A DNA stretch of 64,000 nt, taken from the NCBI GenBank assembly GCA_964036045.1, contig OZ038378.1:39619228-39683227 (forward strand), in the 5' to 3' direction. Numbering within the stretch: position 1 is the stretch's first letter; every line of letters begins with the position of its first letter. Below the pieces are notes generated by a model, which did not search any database, was not told the origin of the DNA, and worked only from the letters and a program-made list of their open reading frames with translations. Shown piece after piece: positions 1 through 10,710 of this stretch. This DNA is from Eutreptiella sp. 'Long Island Sound 2002' (Eukaryota > Euglenozoa > Euglenophyceae > Eutreptiales > Eutreptiaceae). The translations under genes and the position numbers were made by a program.

Positions 1-305
1 TCGTTGCTACATTGAAGCCGTCGCCGAATCCGAAAGAATTATTCAATAGGTTTAGGTCATGCGTGCTCACTCAAGCTGTTGGCAACAACTTGTGATTTTA
101 TTATTCTGGCCAGGGGGGCTCTAATTATAAAGCAATATCCTCATCGTTGACTGCATATTCCATTCGATGTTGGTACAGAAATTCTGTTGCACCCACTGTT
201 CTTTTAGACATGATGTGCTGAAGAGGGCCCTGCTAGGGCCGCAAAGCTTACATTCGTGGTGCGGACGACGTTTGAACTCTGCATTGAGTGCCGGAGTGTT
301 TGCGC
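1..305 (+). repeat. PLE upstream pseudo-LTR
   Basis: This segment matches about 3585-3871 with scattered differences. Shared landmarks are GAAGCCGTCGCCGAATC near the start, ATCGTTGACTGCATATTCC in the middle, and CCCTGCTAGGGCCGCAAAGC near the end. The direct orientation and position on both sides of the PLE ORF fit a pseudo-LTR. It starts at or before the window edge. Confidence 0.75.
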
Positions 306-766
306 TGGGTACTTGCCTTTTTCTCTTGTTGGTCTTATCATTTTGCTTTTGGACGTGGCGAGAAACTTCTCACAATTTCTGCATTCTCGCAAGAAGACTG
401 AAACAGTCTAAGCGCTCAAGAACACCGGGGCTGCTTGTATTGATTTCAAATTTGGAAACTGCTTGAACCCCGAGGGAACAAACCACTTGTGGCAATCCAT
501 TACAACATCGTGATGTTACCGCCATTGGGTGGGTTCCTATGAAGAATCCAAAGTGGAACGTTTCGTCCGTACCACTCATCTTGAAAAAGCCCCGCTTATC
601 CCATTTGATGCCATATAGAGTATTCTGCGCGAAGACATTGGCACACAAGAAGCTACCATGGTCACTTGTGAATGGGTTTCAAAAATCCACGATGACATTC
701 AGAGAAGGGCGCCAAATATTCAAAGCTACGATTGAAGTGGGAGTCAAAAAACTATCCACAACGCCA

Positions 767-1382
767 CGTTCGAGAAAAAATTGGAGTTCCTCGCAAAGAA
801 CATTACCAACGCCAAGAAGTTGAGTGCGGATACACTCAATACGTTATTGGATTTGATTGATGTGTACTCTAATGGGATGAATTTATTTGTGGATGAAGTT
901 GTTCGAGAGAGCGATGATCAAATGGATGAAATCCCGCTCAAGGAATCCGACAACAAAATCTAGCCCCAAGCGATGTGGCTTTCTCAATCAAGGAGAAGAA
1001 AGATGAGGTGTTGACAAGCATTGTGCAAGCCAAACAAACAACACGAACTCTCTCAAATGTCGCGTATACAAGGTGGGAAAATTTTCAAGCTTCCAAATCC
1101 GCAAGAAAGGCACTCACGATGGAGAACCTGAAAGTTAAGGAGGAAATCGAAGAGGCTTTCAAGAGAAGAAACAATGATGATAGAAACTCAACACCAATTT
1201 CGATCATTGAGGTGAACCGGATGTGCGACATGCTCATCAAGGCCATGGAAGACCTTGTTTTCCGTGGGAATCCCAAAGCGCCAAAATACGGGTCGGCTAC
1301 TGAAGACGCAAGGAGTGGGCGAAGGAAAGGGAATGATGGCGATTGCCGACACACTCGAAACAAGAGCCCTCCAGCGCACTAG
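767..1382 (+). pseudogene. PLE protein N-terminal fragments
   Basis: Two open stretches in different frames (about 767-963 and 975-1382) encode charged, lysine- and glutamate-rich sequence such as EFLAKNITNAKKLSADTLN and EEIEEAFKRRNN. They lie directly upstream of the recognisable RT region, where PLE proteins have a poorly conserved, often helical N-terminal extension. A stop at 961-963 and a frame change show that this copy is broken. The assignment rests on position and composition; no domain is recognised here. Confidence 0.45.
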
Positions 1383-2372
1383 CGAAAGAACCAAAAGAGT
1401 GGACCCTCCAAAACGCCAACAGGTCTGATACGTTCAAAGAGCACTCCGAACACTCTCTCTCATGCATCAGTGAAATCCGCCAGAGACAAAAAGAAGACGA
1501 TCCACCGACAACAAAAATAAGCAAAGAAAAAAAAAGGGCAGCGGGTGGATCAAAAGAATGGGAGCACAACAAACACCAAGCATTGATGCACCCCTCCCAC
1601 ATGGAAGAGTACTCGAAAAACGCAATGCTTATTGTGTTGGACGGTGATAGAGTGGACCCCATCCCTCCCCATCTTGAATCTGTGCTAGGTTTAGGTACCA
1701 AATATGTGCCTTACCCGCTTGTTGCCTCATTCAGGAGCAAGAACCTTGGACCCATTGTTAATGAGTTTATTGATTTGAGGCGTCGGCCCTATTGGAGCAC
1801 CTTTTTTCACTTGATAATGCTCGATGGAGAAGTGCCACCACAATCCACTCAAATAACCAATCTGAAAACCAAGTCGGGTATGTTTCCACCTCACAAGGTT
1901 TTGGAGAGACTCGGTGGAAAATACCATACCATCAACAATTGGATTGAGAGGTATAAAGACATTGCCCTCTTGCATTTGAGTGAAGAACATGGACAAGGTC
2001 AATCACACCAGGGTACCAGACTGGCCTTCCACCTTTTCGCTGACTTCCTGAGTGACCATATCGTGTTGAGGGGTGATAAAGACGGCTCCGCCACTGTGAT
2101 GTTTGTTCAGTGCTATAAGAGGGAGATTGAAATTGACACGGACAGTGTGTTAAACGGATCGAAGGTATACCAAGAAATTGGTGACGCCAATGTAAATGAA
2201 AAATGGGAGACCAATGCTTTGTCTTGGCATCGGACGCTACAAGAGTTGGTGGTTGGGTACCCTCCTATCCTACAGATTGCCAAGGTTCGGAAAGAAGCCT
2301 TGCCTCCCATAATTCAGATTACCCGTGAAAACACACAAGTCCACGTGCCTAAAGAACCGAGGGGGTTTTGCT
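1343..2372 (+). pseudogene. PLE protein, region upstream of RT core
   Basis: This frame encodes a segment ending in LRGDKDGSATVMFV, which resembles the conserved DKG motif that precedes the RT core in Penelope proteins. It is followed by a stretch that should lead into the RT fingers. Near 2361-2371, in a G-run followed by a T-run (GAGGGGGTTTTG), the homologous reading moves to another frame, where GFASRPLVGLTRC continues the RPL-type motif. A one-base indel in the homopolymer explains this most simply. It is the central part of the same protein as the next entry. Confidence 0.6.
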
Positions 2373-3599
2373 TCGAGACCTCTGGTTGGCCTCACGCGCT
2401 GCAGCACCACAGGTACCTCATTCGTTCTTGCCGTGAAAGGCAACATTTTTTGGAAGCTCGATCGCCTACAGGATCCAATGGGAACACTGCTCTCTGACAC
2501 GGTTGATCTAATTGAACGTTTGGGTAAACTTGGTCCCCTGACCCCATTGTATGTCTGCACTACCTGCAGCTTCTCTGCACTCTACACGAATATATCCTGG
2601 GATAACATGATTTTGGCTTGTAATTTCTGGTCAAACTGGTCAAAATACCTGCCGGCGACTACACTGGTTCATCCCCCTCAAGAAGAAGGGGAACTCATGG
2701 ATCTTCTCAACAGTGGATTGGATGCACAAACATATCTGGGTTTCCGGGACTGTTTTCCTTTTTGTGATTTTGATTACGACAGGGAACGAACTGTAGGGCG
2801 CTTCCTTCTGAAAGTGATTTATAGACATTCACCTTTTCTGAATGAGGGGGTTGGCATCTACCTACAGCGCCTTGGCTGGGCGATCGGTACCAATGCAGCC
2901 CCCACTTGGGCTACCCCTGCACTACGTGCGTATGAAATCACCACTCCCCTGCGCCTGCACCCCTCCCTTTGTCCAACCCCAATTTTCTGCTTTATTGATG
3001 ATATTTGCCTGCTCCGGAAACCAGTTGAGAAAGAGAGGTTGGTGACTGCACTGCGCCAGATCTACCGTGACAATTTGAAGCTTGCGTTTGAATGTTGCAT
3101 GGGGAGAACTGGTATTCCCTTCCTGGACCTGTGCATAATTAGCCTGAACCCCTTACGCACAGGGGTGTATTTCAAGGGGACACACAGTTGCACTTACATC
3201 CCATGGTCCGCTAACCTCCCGGTGGCTACGAAAGCAGGGTGGATATCTGGTGAATGTGTCAGGTATTTGAGGATCTGCAGTGAAGAATACTTCTATCTGC
3301 TTGCATGGCGTGGACTTAGAGCAGCGCTGGCTTTGTGGGCCCCCCCCAGACGCCTGTGGCTTTCTGCACCCCCGGTCAAGTGGAGACACAAGTGCTCAGT
3401 GATGAATATCAGGAGAAATCAAATCGGCGATGAGGGAAATGAAGTCATCCCTCGGGTTGGGTTGGGCCTCTTTTTCCCAGAGGTTTTGTACTGCGTGCAC
3501 TGCATCACAGTTGCATTGCACTGTCTTGGTCTAAAATTGTTTCTCGCATTTCATCCTGTGTTCCCTACTTGCCTGGGACAAGATTTTTTGCTACAGTGA
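2360..3599 (+). pseudogene. Penelope-type reverse transcriptase
   Basis: This is the RT catalytic region of a Penelope-like element, which copies element RNA into DNA. Visible motifs in order are RPLVGLTRC (template-binding region), ALYTNISWDNM near 2578-2610, GWAIGTNAAPTWA near 2875-2912, FIDDICLL at 2991 with the catalytic aspartate pair, GIPFLDLCI near 3112 and the SANLP block followed by CVRYLRICSEEYFYLL. The ORF continues about 100 residues beyond this into a tail ending CLGQDFLLQ, without GIY and YIG motifs. This segment is open, but it is cut off from its N-terminus by the frame change near 2365, so it is called part of a pseudogene. A second copy of the tail is at 13235-13540. Confidence 0.82.
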
Positions 3600-3871
3600 A
3601 GCCGTCGCCGAATCTGAAAAAAATACTCAATAAGTTTAGGCCACCCGTGCTCACTCAAGGCGCAGGCAACAACTTGTGAATGTATTATTCCGTGCAGTGG
3701 CGCTTTAATTATGAAGCAATATTCTGATCGTTGACTGCATATTCCTTTCGGTGTTGGCACATAAATTCTGTTGCGTCCACTGTTGCTTTAGACTCCATGT
3801 GCTGAGTAGGGCCCTGCTAGGGCCGCAAAGCTTGCATTTGTGGTGCAGACGCCGTTAGAATTCTTTATTGA
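3585..3871 (+). repeat. PLE downstream pseudo-LTR
   Basis: Second copy of the terminal segment seen at 1-305. It overlaps the last codons of the RT ORF and runs to the microsatellite at 3871. Further copies of this tail occur at about 13544-13650 and 27212-27309, which are two arms of one interrupted PLE. I searched both strands by eye for a hammerhead core (CTGANGA with GAAA), known from some PLE terminal repeats, and did not see one. Confidence 0.75.
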
Positions 3872-3888
3872 GTAAGTAAGTAAGTAAG
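3871..3888 (+). repeat. TAAG microsatellite at PLE 3' end
   Basis: Four to five AGTA/TAAG tetranucleotide units follow the PLE 3' pseudo-LTR directly. Short simple repeats at the PLE end may be target sequence or an element tail; one copy cannot decide. Confidence 0.8.
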
Positions 3889-4807
3889 GGCGGCCGTGTC
3901 CGCAGCCTGATCTGGCATCCCCTTGTTTGTTTTACATGGTGGCCACCTCTGGCCGGAAGAAGAGCGCTCCACCATCAGTTCACCTGGGGACCCCTGTCTC
4001 ACATCACGACCGAGAACTTCAACCAGTTTCCCTTGGGGCATGACCGGCTGTAGGTTTCCTTCAGTCGCTGTCCTCACGGTCTCAGCGCCATCCAGTCACC
4101 CGTCGAAGGATCCTCCGGCTTCCCCCCCCTAGCACAGCCTTTAGGGTGCCTGCAGGCAGGCTTCCTGTGGATACCCTTCGCCAACAGCGCAGCATTGCTC
4201 TCAGCCAGATTCCACCACTCCCCATCTCTCACCCAGTTTGCTCCCGGATGCACTTGGTTTCCACGTTCCACGTTTCCACCCTCCCCCGGGTTCGGCTCAC
4301 GCGTGAACCTACGTGAACTCGGGCCCTTGACCAGGGGGCCTCAGGGTCAACCCTCACCCCTGCGGACACCTCACCGCCGTCGCGGGGTTCAGGGCATTTT
4401 CCCAACTTCCCGTGGTCAGGCTCCCCATGGTTGGCCCATGGTTCACCACTCCATGGCGACTGGCTTCCCACATCCACGGGGCTGTTGAATGGTGCTTTCT
4501 GTCACCCATTCTTCCCTGCTCTGATTTGTTCGCAACCCCGCGATGTCCCGTTCCCGACATCCCGTCACCGACCCAATCCCCGCTTCCCACGGTTTCCCGT
4601 CCCCGACAGGCTGTTGTGCGGCCCTTGCCACACCCCTTTCCTTGCCCCGTCCACTCATCCCATCCCTCATCCCGTGATGATGCCTCACCGGGCCGCCAGC
4701 AACCCAGTGGCGCGGGCCTCCTGACGGTGGACCGTTTTGTGCACCTTGCACGGGCCGCTCCTATCCCATCCCCTTTTCCCGCACACATGGTGCGTCCTCC
4801 TGACCAG
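3889..4807. other. GC-rich intergenic stretch, no gene recognised
   Basis: Several overlapping open frames exist on both strands, as expected for GC-rich sequence with few stops, but none shows a recognisable domain and frames on opposite strands cover the same bases. I see pyrimidine-rich blocks (around 4540-4700) and no tRNA or other structured RNA. Confidence 0.6.
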
Positions 4808-5890
4808 TCCAGGATGATCCAGTCCGGGGCTTCTGGCCACATTTCCCATGTCAAGGCCCTATTGGCCTACCTGTGTATTGGTACGAGAACACAGCGCCTC
4901 TATACGGCTGTGGCCCAGCAGGGACGCCACTAGACGTACCCTTACTAGGACTTGGAGGGGACGTGTGTTCTGTATGCATGCACGGCATGTGGTCTAGCTG
5001 TCCTTGACGTCGTCGTTCACACCTCGCCATCCCTGGCAGATGGCCCTTCGGATGTTTGTCCCTCACCATTCCTGGCTGAGGGTCCTTCTTTCTTCTGTCC
5101 CCGCCATACCTGGCTCGGGCGTTTTGCTGTGTGTGCGATCTAAGCCCTTCGTTACGCAGGGTGGGCAGCCCTAGTGATCCACCTGTGTTTGTGCACAAGA
5201 ACACAGCGTTTTTTTTGCGGCTGTGGCCTAGCAGGGACGCCACTACACGTACCCTCGCTAGGGCTTGGAGGGATGGAGTGCTCTGTCGTTGTGCACCGCT
5301 TGCGTACGTGGTGGTTTTCGCTTTCGTTCCCGCCATTCATGGCTTGGGCATCTTGCTGTGCGTGTGTCTCCGCCCTTGGTATTGCAGGGTGGGGGCCCTG
5401 GGTGCACCACTTCACCCTACGTGTCCCACCTACGGATGGGTTGACTCATGCATGGTGGGGGTGCGGAGAGGCGTAGCTACCAGCACTCACATCTGGCCTC
5501 CTATACCCGGATTACCCGGCGGGCCTCTGCGCGGCCTGTCGGGCACGGCTCCTGCGCCGACAGGCGATCAGTCCCGGATGATCCAGTCCGGGGCACCAGG
5601 CCGCTACTTGTCCGGGAGGGGGATGATCCAGCCCGGGAGGGGAGACGAGTACGTTGTGTCTGACACTGTTCCCCCAACTCCCCCTGCCTGTACCTACTCC
5701 TGATGTAGTCTCAGAATGTGGGCTATCCGAGCTTTCCAGCTCCATACACTTTGATGACGAGACTGAGCATGACACCTTCTTCGTGCAGACGTGCGTTGGC
5801 GAAGTCGAGAAGGACCTCCTGCTGCTGCGGCTCCTGCTGCTTGATCCTTGCTGCTTGATCTGCCCTCGATGATCCAGTCCAGTGCGTCAG
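4808..5890 (+). repeat. First cluster of GC-rich stem-loop repeats
   Basis: Members of the dispersed stem-loop family with the core GGATGATCCAGTCC occur at about 4808-4830, 5573-5593, 5618-5640 and 5866-5890. The copy at 5573-5593 has arms CCCGGA and TCCGGG around the loop TGATCCAG. This cluster is sparse compared with those at 7.1-8.1 kb and 11.8-12.9 kb. Confidence 0.75.
4868..5300 (+). repeat. Two-copy direct repeat, about 313 bp apart
   Basis: The segment around 4868-4960 recurs at about 5182-5272. Shared landmarks are GAACACAGCG, GGCTGTGGCC and AGCAGGGACGCCACTA followed by ACGTACCC and AGG(A/G)CTTGGAGGG. The intervening sequence holds repeated pieces ending CCTGGC. It is a diverged tandem duplication with no convincing coding sequence. 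Confidence 0.65.
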
Positions 5891-5929
5891 GTCTCATTTC
5901 ACCGGATGTTGCTTAGCCCACGCAAAGTG

Positions 5930-7130
5930 CACCCCCTTTTTTAACCGAGCGCCAAAGTTTTTTCATCGAAAAAAATGTTTCTTTTTGCCATTTTGAAGGT
6001 CTGTTTTCCACGGCCTCCCAAAGGATGCATTATTTACCAAGTTTGCCCATTTTTGAGCTGTTTTCAGACGGGTAAAACAATAATTTTTTAGTCCAAATCA
6101 GAGGGCTTACCGGTCATTTTCCCCCGAAAAAAAATTTCGTTCGCAAATTTGAAGTATACCAATTTTTGGAACTTTTGAAAAACTATCAACGATGGGCGCT
6201 GTTGACACGACGTGTGCATGTCCAAGTGAAAAACTAATTATTATAGGAGGCTGAGTGCTTGAGGCCTCGCGCACTCAGCCACCTGAAGTAAGGTTTTTTG
6301 GCCTTTTTGAGATCAGTTTTTGAAATCGCAAGTGGCGTGAAGCAAGAATGGAGCAAAAGCAAAACTGCAAGATTCGATATGGGTTGAAGGGTTACACAGC
6401 GAGACACTCAGTGCACCAGGCCTCGCGCACTCAACATGCTAGAACAATGGTTTTTTTTGATACCCCTGACCACTTGCATTCTAGCAATCGCCTCAAAAAG
6501 GCTTTTTGAGATTCCTCCCTTTTGGAATCCTGTCAAAACAGTAAGCTCAAGAGTAGCGTTCAGACACTCCTCCTGTAGGGCACCTTGTTTCATACGTCCT
6601 GTGACCCGAAGCTTCTGAAAAACTGTTATACAGCCGAGACGATAGGAGGCTGGGCACCTGATTTGAGGGTAAAACAACTGAAAAACGCGTGTTTAGCGAG
6701 AACTGAGGGGGACCCGCTGTTTAAATGAATTGCACCTCACATGGTGCATGGCGTGAAAAAGAAATCCATTCATTGACCACTCTTGCTGCTGACATGACCC
6801 GAACGGTATGGCATGAGGCATCTGTTGCAACATTAGAGCCTCATTTGGCATGGAATACTCTTTGTCCAGGATCAGTAGGAAATACACCTTCTACATGATT
6901 GTGTGCGCGAGGCCTCGCGCACCCAACATGCTAAAAAAAAGGTTTTTTGATACCTTTGACTACTTGCAATCTGCCGACGGCCTCAACAAAGGCTTTTGAG
7001 ATTCGCCCGTTTTCGAATCCTCAGTTTTCAGGTGGAAACACGGGGAAATTGCATGTCATATTCTTGCACACAAATGCTGTCCTTGGGGTGCAGAACAGGG
7101 TGCAGTTTGCGTGGGCTAAGTGTTGCTCTC
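5930..7130. other. AT-richer non-coding block with internal repeats and palindromes
   Basis: Base composition drops sharply against the flanks and poly-A/T runs are common. A segment around 6410-6540 recurs at about 6906-7025, sharing CAACATGCTA(G/A)AA, GGTTTTTTGATACC and a GCCTCAA-AAGGCTTTTGAGATTC stretch. Near-palindromes containing GAGGCCTCGCGCAC mark the start of each unit. No long ORF has a recognisable domain. The regularity suggests a degraded element family or tandem duplication of about 500 bp. Confidence 0.6.
6903..6922. repeat. Perfect 20-bp palindrome
   Basis: The sequence reads GTGCGCGAGG followed by CCTCGCGCAC, an exact inverted repeat with no spacer. Related imperfect versions are at 6249-6280, with 10-bp perfect outer arms GGCTGAGTGC and GCACTCAGCC around GAGGCCTC, and near 6405-6430. 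Confidence 0.9.
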
Positions 7131-7149
7131 ATCGTGCTTTGCCCGCTCC

Positions 7150-8090
7150 TTATTTTGCCCCGGATGACCCAGTCCAGGGCAGTTCATGCCCTCGTCACCG
7201 CTCTGCTACATCACCGCGGCCTCGTCCTGGTCTCCACATCAATGCGTCACCACAGCTCCTCCTCATCGCTGCTTCACTGCTTCTCCGCGGCCTCGTCCTC
7301 TTGGGTGCTGCTCCCCGTCACCACGGCCTTGTCGACTTGGTTAAATCACTGCATCACCACGGCCTTGTCCTCATCATGGTTGCACTGCCTCTATTCGGCC
7401 TCGTCATCATCTCCGCTTCTCTGCAGCACCATGGCCTTGTCCTCATGGCTGCTTCTCTGCATCACCGCAGCCTCATGCATAGGTCTGTTTCTCCGCTTCA
7501 CCACAGCCCCGTGTTCATCAATGCTGCAGTGTGTCTCCTCGGCCTCATCCTCATCTTGGTATCACTGCATCTCCATGGCGTTGTCGTTTGAGCTGCTTCC
7601 GGACATGTCTCCATCGCTGCACCACCTTGGCCTCGGCCTCTTGTCTCCTTCGCCTCTAGCCGCCACTTTCTCCTGGACGTTTCAGCCAGGGGGGTGTGGG
7701 CTCCTCCTGCGTGATCCGCTCCGGGCAATCCTGCCCGGGTGGGATCGCCACATATCCACGGACGATCCACCCCTGGGGGTTGTGGCAGCTCCTTCTTGTT
7801 CTGCCCCAGATGATCCAGTTCGGGGCGTCAGCCCGCCACTTGTCCCTGGATGATCCTGTCCGGGGTGCGGCGGCTCCTGCCGCTTAATCCGCCCGGGTTC
7901 ATCCAACCCGGGGCGTTAGGCTGTGGGCTGTCCCCGGATGATCCAGTCCAGGGGGCGGCAGCTCATGCTGCTTGTTCTGTCCCGGTTGATCCAGTCTGGG
8001 GCATCTGGAGTCCTTTCTCCACATTTTGCTGTCGTTTTGTTCTTGCTGCTCCTTCTTATTTTGCCCCAGATCATCAGGTCCAGGGCATTG
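7150..8090 (+). repeat. Composite repeat copy A: 36-bp array plus stem-loop cluster
   Basis: From about 7190 to 7600 a degenerate unit of about 36 bp repeats, built on CTGCATCACCACGGCCTTGTC with CTCATGGCTGCTTCT. From 7157 and again from about 7804 to 8086, stem-loops with the GATGATCCAGTCC core occur, including 7892-7912 with perfect 8-bp arms CCCGGGTT and AACCCGGG around CATCC. The stretch around 7480-7970 is duplicated at 10208-10705. Open frames across it read short leucine/histidine/serine-rich repeats in more than one frame, so I treat them as by-products of the repeat. Confidence 0.75.
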
Positions 8091-8211
8091 CATGGCCTCC
8101 TCGCCGCAATGCTGCATCTCCGTGGCCTCCTTCCGGTCTCATCTTCACTGCATGGATGGACGAGTGAGCGCCCCGCAGCGACGTCCCGCACACGCAACCC
8201 ACAGCACAACA

Positions 8212-9640
8212 GACCGAGCGAGCACACCGGTGAACAGGAGCCAAGTGGCCCAGGACACCGCACACACAGGCAACGCACCAAGCGGGCACACCGGTAAACA
8301 GGAGCCAAGTGGCCCAGGACACCGCACACGCAAAACAACACACCGAGCGGGCACACCGGTGAACAGGAGCCAAGTGGCCCTGGACACCGCACACGCAACA
8401 CAACAAACCAAGCAGGCACACCGGTGAACAGGGGCCAAGTGGCCTAGGACACCGCACACGCAACACAACAAACAACGCGGGCACACCAGTGAACAGGAGC
8501 AAAGTGGCCCAGGACACCGCACACGCAAAGCAACGCACCGAGCGGGCACACTGGTGAACAGGAGCCAAGTTGTCTGGGACACCGCACAAGAGAAACAACA
8601 CACCGAGCGAGCAGACCCGTGAACGGGAGCCAAGTGGCCGAGGACACCGCACACGCAGCACAACAAACCACGCGGGCACAGCGCTGAACAGGAGCCAAGT
8701 GGCCCAGGACACCGCACACGCAAAGCAACGCACCGAGCGGGCACACCGGTGAACAGGAGCCAAGTGGCCCAGGACACCGCAGACACAGGCAACCCACCGA
8801 GCGGGCACATCGGTGAACAGGAGCCAAGTGGCCCAGGACACCGCACACGCAAAGCAACGCACCCAGCGGGAACACCGGTGAACAGGAGCCAGGTGGCCCA
8901 GGACACTGCACACACAGGCAACGCACCGAGCGGGCACACCGGTGGACAGGAGCCAAGTGGCCCAGGAGACCGCACACGCAAAGCAACGCACCGAGCGGGC
9001 ACACCGGTGAGCAGGAGCCAAGTGGCCCAGGACACCGCACACTCACTACAACACACCGAGCGGGCACACTGGTGAACAAGAGCCAAGAAGCCGAGGACAC
9101 CGCACACACACAACACAACACTCCGAGCGGGCACACCGGTGAACAGGAGCCAAGTGGCCCAGGACACCGCACAAGCAAAACAACGCACCAAGCTGGCACA
9201 CCGGTGAACAGGAGCCAAGTGGCTCAGAACACCGCACAAGCAAAACAACGCACCAAGCGGGCAGACCAGTGAACAGCAGCCAAGTGGCCCAGGACACCGC
9301 ACAAGCAAAACAACGCACCAAGCGGGCACACCGGTGAAGAGGAGCCAAGTGGCCCAGGACACCGCACACACAGGCAACACACCAAGCTGGCACACCGGTG
9401 AACAGGAGCCAAGTGGCCCAGGACACCGCACACGCAACACAACAAACCACGCGGGCACACCGGTGAACAGGAGCCAAGTGGCCCAGCACACCGCACAAGC
9501 AAAGCAACACACAGAGCGGGCACACCGGTGAACAGGAGCCAAGGGGCCCACGACACCGCATAAGCAAAACAACGCACCAAGCGGGCACACCGGTGAACAG
9601 GAGCCAACTGGCCCAGGACACCGCACACACGTGCACACGT
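8212..9640 (+). repeat. 64/65-bp minisatellite, about 22 units
   Basis: A unit of 64-65 bp repeats head to tail. Landmarks in each unit are GAACAGGAGCCAAGTGGC, CCAGGACACCGCACA, a variable CGCAA-CAACGCACC piece, and GCGGGCACACCGGTG. Successive GTGAACAGG landmarks fall at 8231, 8295 and 8360. Units differ by point changes and small indels, mostly in the CACACGCAA part. The array is open in several frames on both strands, giving long cysteine- and proline-rich readings on the minus strand; the unit has no coding signature and these are not called as genes. Confidence 0.92.
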
Positions 9641-10207
9641 AGGGCGGCCGAGGGACAGAAAAGAACCAACACCCCATGGGTCGGGCGCACTGGGGCGACC
9701 CAGCCGACTCACCGGGTCAGCAGCAGGCGCGGTACCCCAAGGCCACTGGTCCGAGCCCGGTCAGGCTGCATCAGGGACCATGGCAAACGTCACCTGGAGC
9801 CATGGAAGCAACCGTTGACAGGCGAGCCGGTACACAGTCCAGGAGGGGGTTGCCTGCCAAGCAGAGAGGCCCCGCAACGCAGGCCACAAGCATGAGGCGG
9901 CCGTATTGTAGACTTGTGGGAGCAATACCCCTTGTGCTGAGAGATCCTCCACACGGCTGGGCAGCCCCCAGAGCTGCCGCCAAAAGGAGGAGCATGTGGC
10001 CCTACACATGGACACATGTGGGGACACCCTCCCACCTGGGACACCTGGACCGGGTGGCCGCGACACTGCCTTCCAAAACACCTGCGGGAGCAGCTTAAGA
10101 GGCACGTGACCTAGGGCAGGGGGAGGGACAGGATGTCCCCTTGGTAAGACCTTCTTCCTGCATTGTCAAAGGAGGCGTCCCAAGCTCCTGTAGATACCTA
10201 CCTACCT
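9641..10207. other. Unique sequence between satellite and composite repeat
   Basis: No repeat unit continues from the minisatellite and no protein domain is recognised, although open frames occur on both strands because stops are rare. Nothing resembling an RNA gene was seen. Confidence 0.5.
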
Positions 10208-10710
10208 ATCTGGCCCTGTTTCTCCGCTTCACCATGGCCCCGTGTTCAATAATGCCGCACTGCGTCTCCTCGGCCTCGTCCTCATCTTGGTATCACTGCA
10301 TCTCCATGGTGTTGTCGTTTGAGCTGCTTCCAGACATGTCTCCATCGCTGCACCACCTTGGCCTCGGCCTCTTGTCTCCTTCGCCTTTGGCCGCAACTTT
10401 CCCCTGGACGTTTCAGCCAGGGGGGTGTCGGCTCCTCCTGCGTGATCCGCTCCGGGCAATCCTGCCCGGGTCGGATCGCCACATATCCCCGGACGATCCA
10501 CCCCTGGGTGTTGTGGCCGCTCCTTCTTGTTCTGCTCCAGATGATCCAGTCCGGGGCGTCAGCCCGCCACTTGTCCATGGATGATCCTGTCCCGGGTGCG
10601 GCGGCTCCTGCCGCTTAATCTGCCCGGGCTGATCCAATCCGGGGCGTTAGGCTGCCAGCTGTCCCTGGATGATCCAGTCCAGGGGGCGGCAGCTCCTGCT
10701 GCTTGTTCAC
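10208..10710 (+). repeat. Composite repeat copy B, segmental duplicate of 7480-7970
   Basis: This segment aligns almost end to end with about 7480-7970, from TGTTTCTCCGCTTCACCA through GAGCTGCTTCC and GCCAGGGGGGTGT to the stem-loops. Stem-loop members lie around 10484-10505, 10537-10560, 10575-10598, 10621-10646 and 10661-10686. The last has arms CCCTGGA and TCCAGGG, a paired change relative to CCCCGGA/TCCGGGG. Confidence 0.85.

Larger units (their letters stand above)
1..3888 (+). mobile_element. Penelope-like retroelement, copy 1, 5' end beyond window
   Basis: The interval carries a degenerate ORF whose C-terminal half has Penelope-type reverse transcriptase features, including a FIDD catalytic motif at 2991-3002 and the conserved block after RT beginning around GIPFLD. 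It is bracketed by two related non-coding segments (about 1-305 and 3585-3871) that behave as the pseudo-LTRs typical of Penelope elements. No GIY-YIG endonuclease is visible after the RT, so this looks like the endonuclease-lacking type. The 3' end abuts a TAAG microsatellite, which could be the target or part of the tail. The reading frame changes at least twice, so this copy is probably dead. The RT family is fairly certain; the exact ends are not. Confidence 0.8.

Noticed and set aside
8212-9640. CRISPR array
   Set aside because: Units are near-identical over their whole length with no unique spacers, and the context is eukaryotic retroelements; a minisatellite fits.
8145-9677. 510-residue Cys/Pro-rich open frame on the minus strand, and similar frames on both strands
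   Set aside because: It is a translation of the 64/65-bp minisatellite. The same bases are open in several frames, unit indels shift the reading, and there is no domain.
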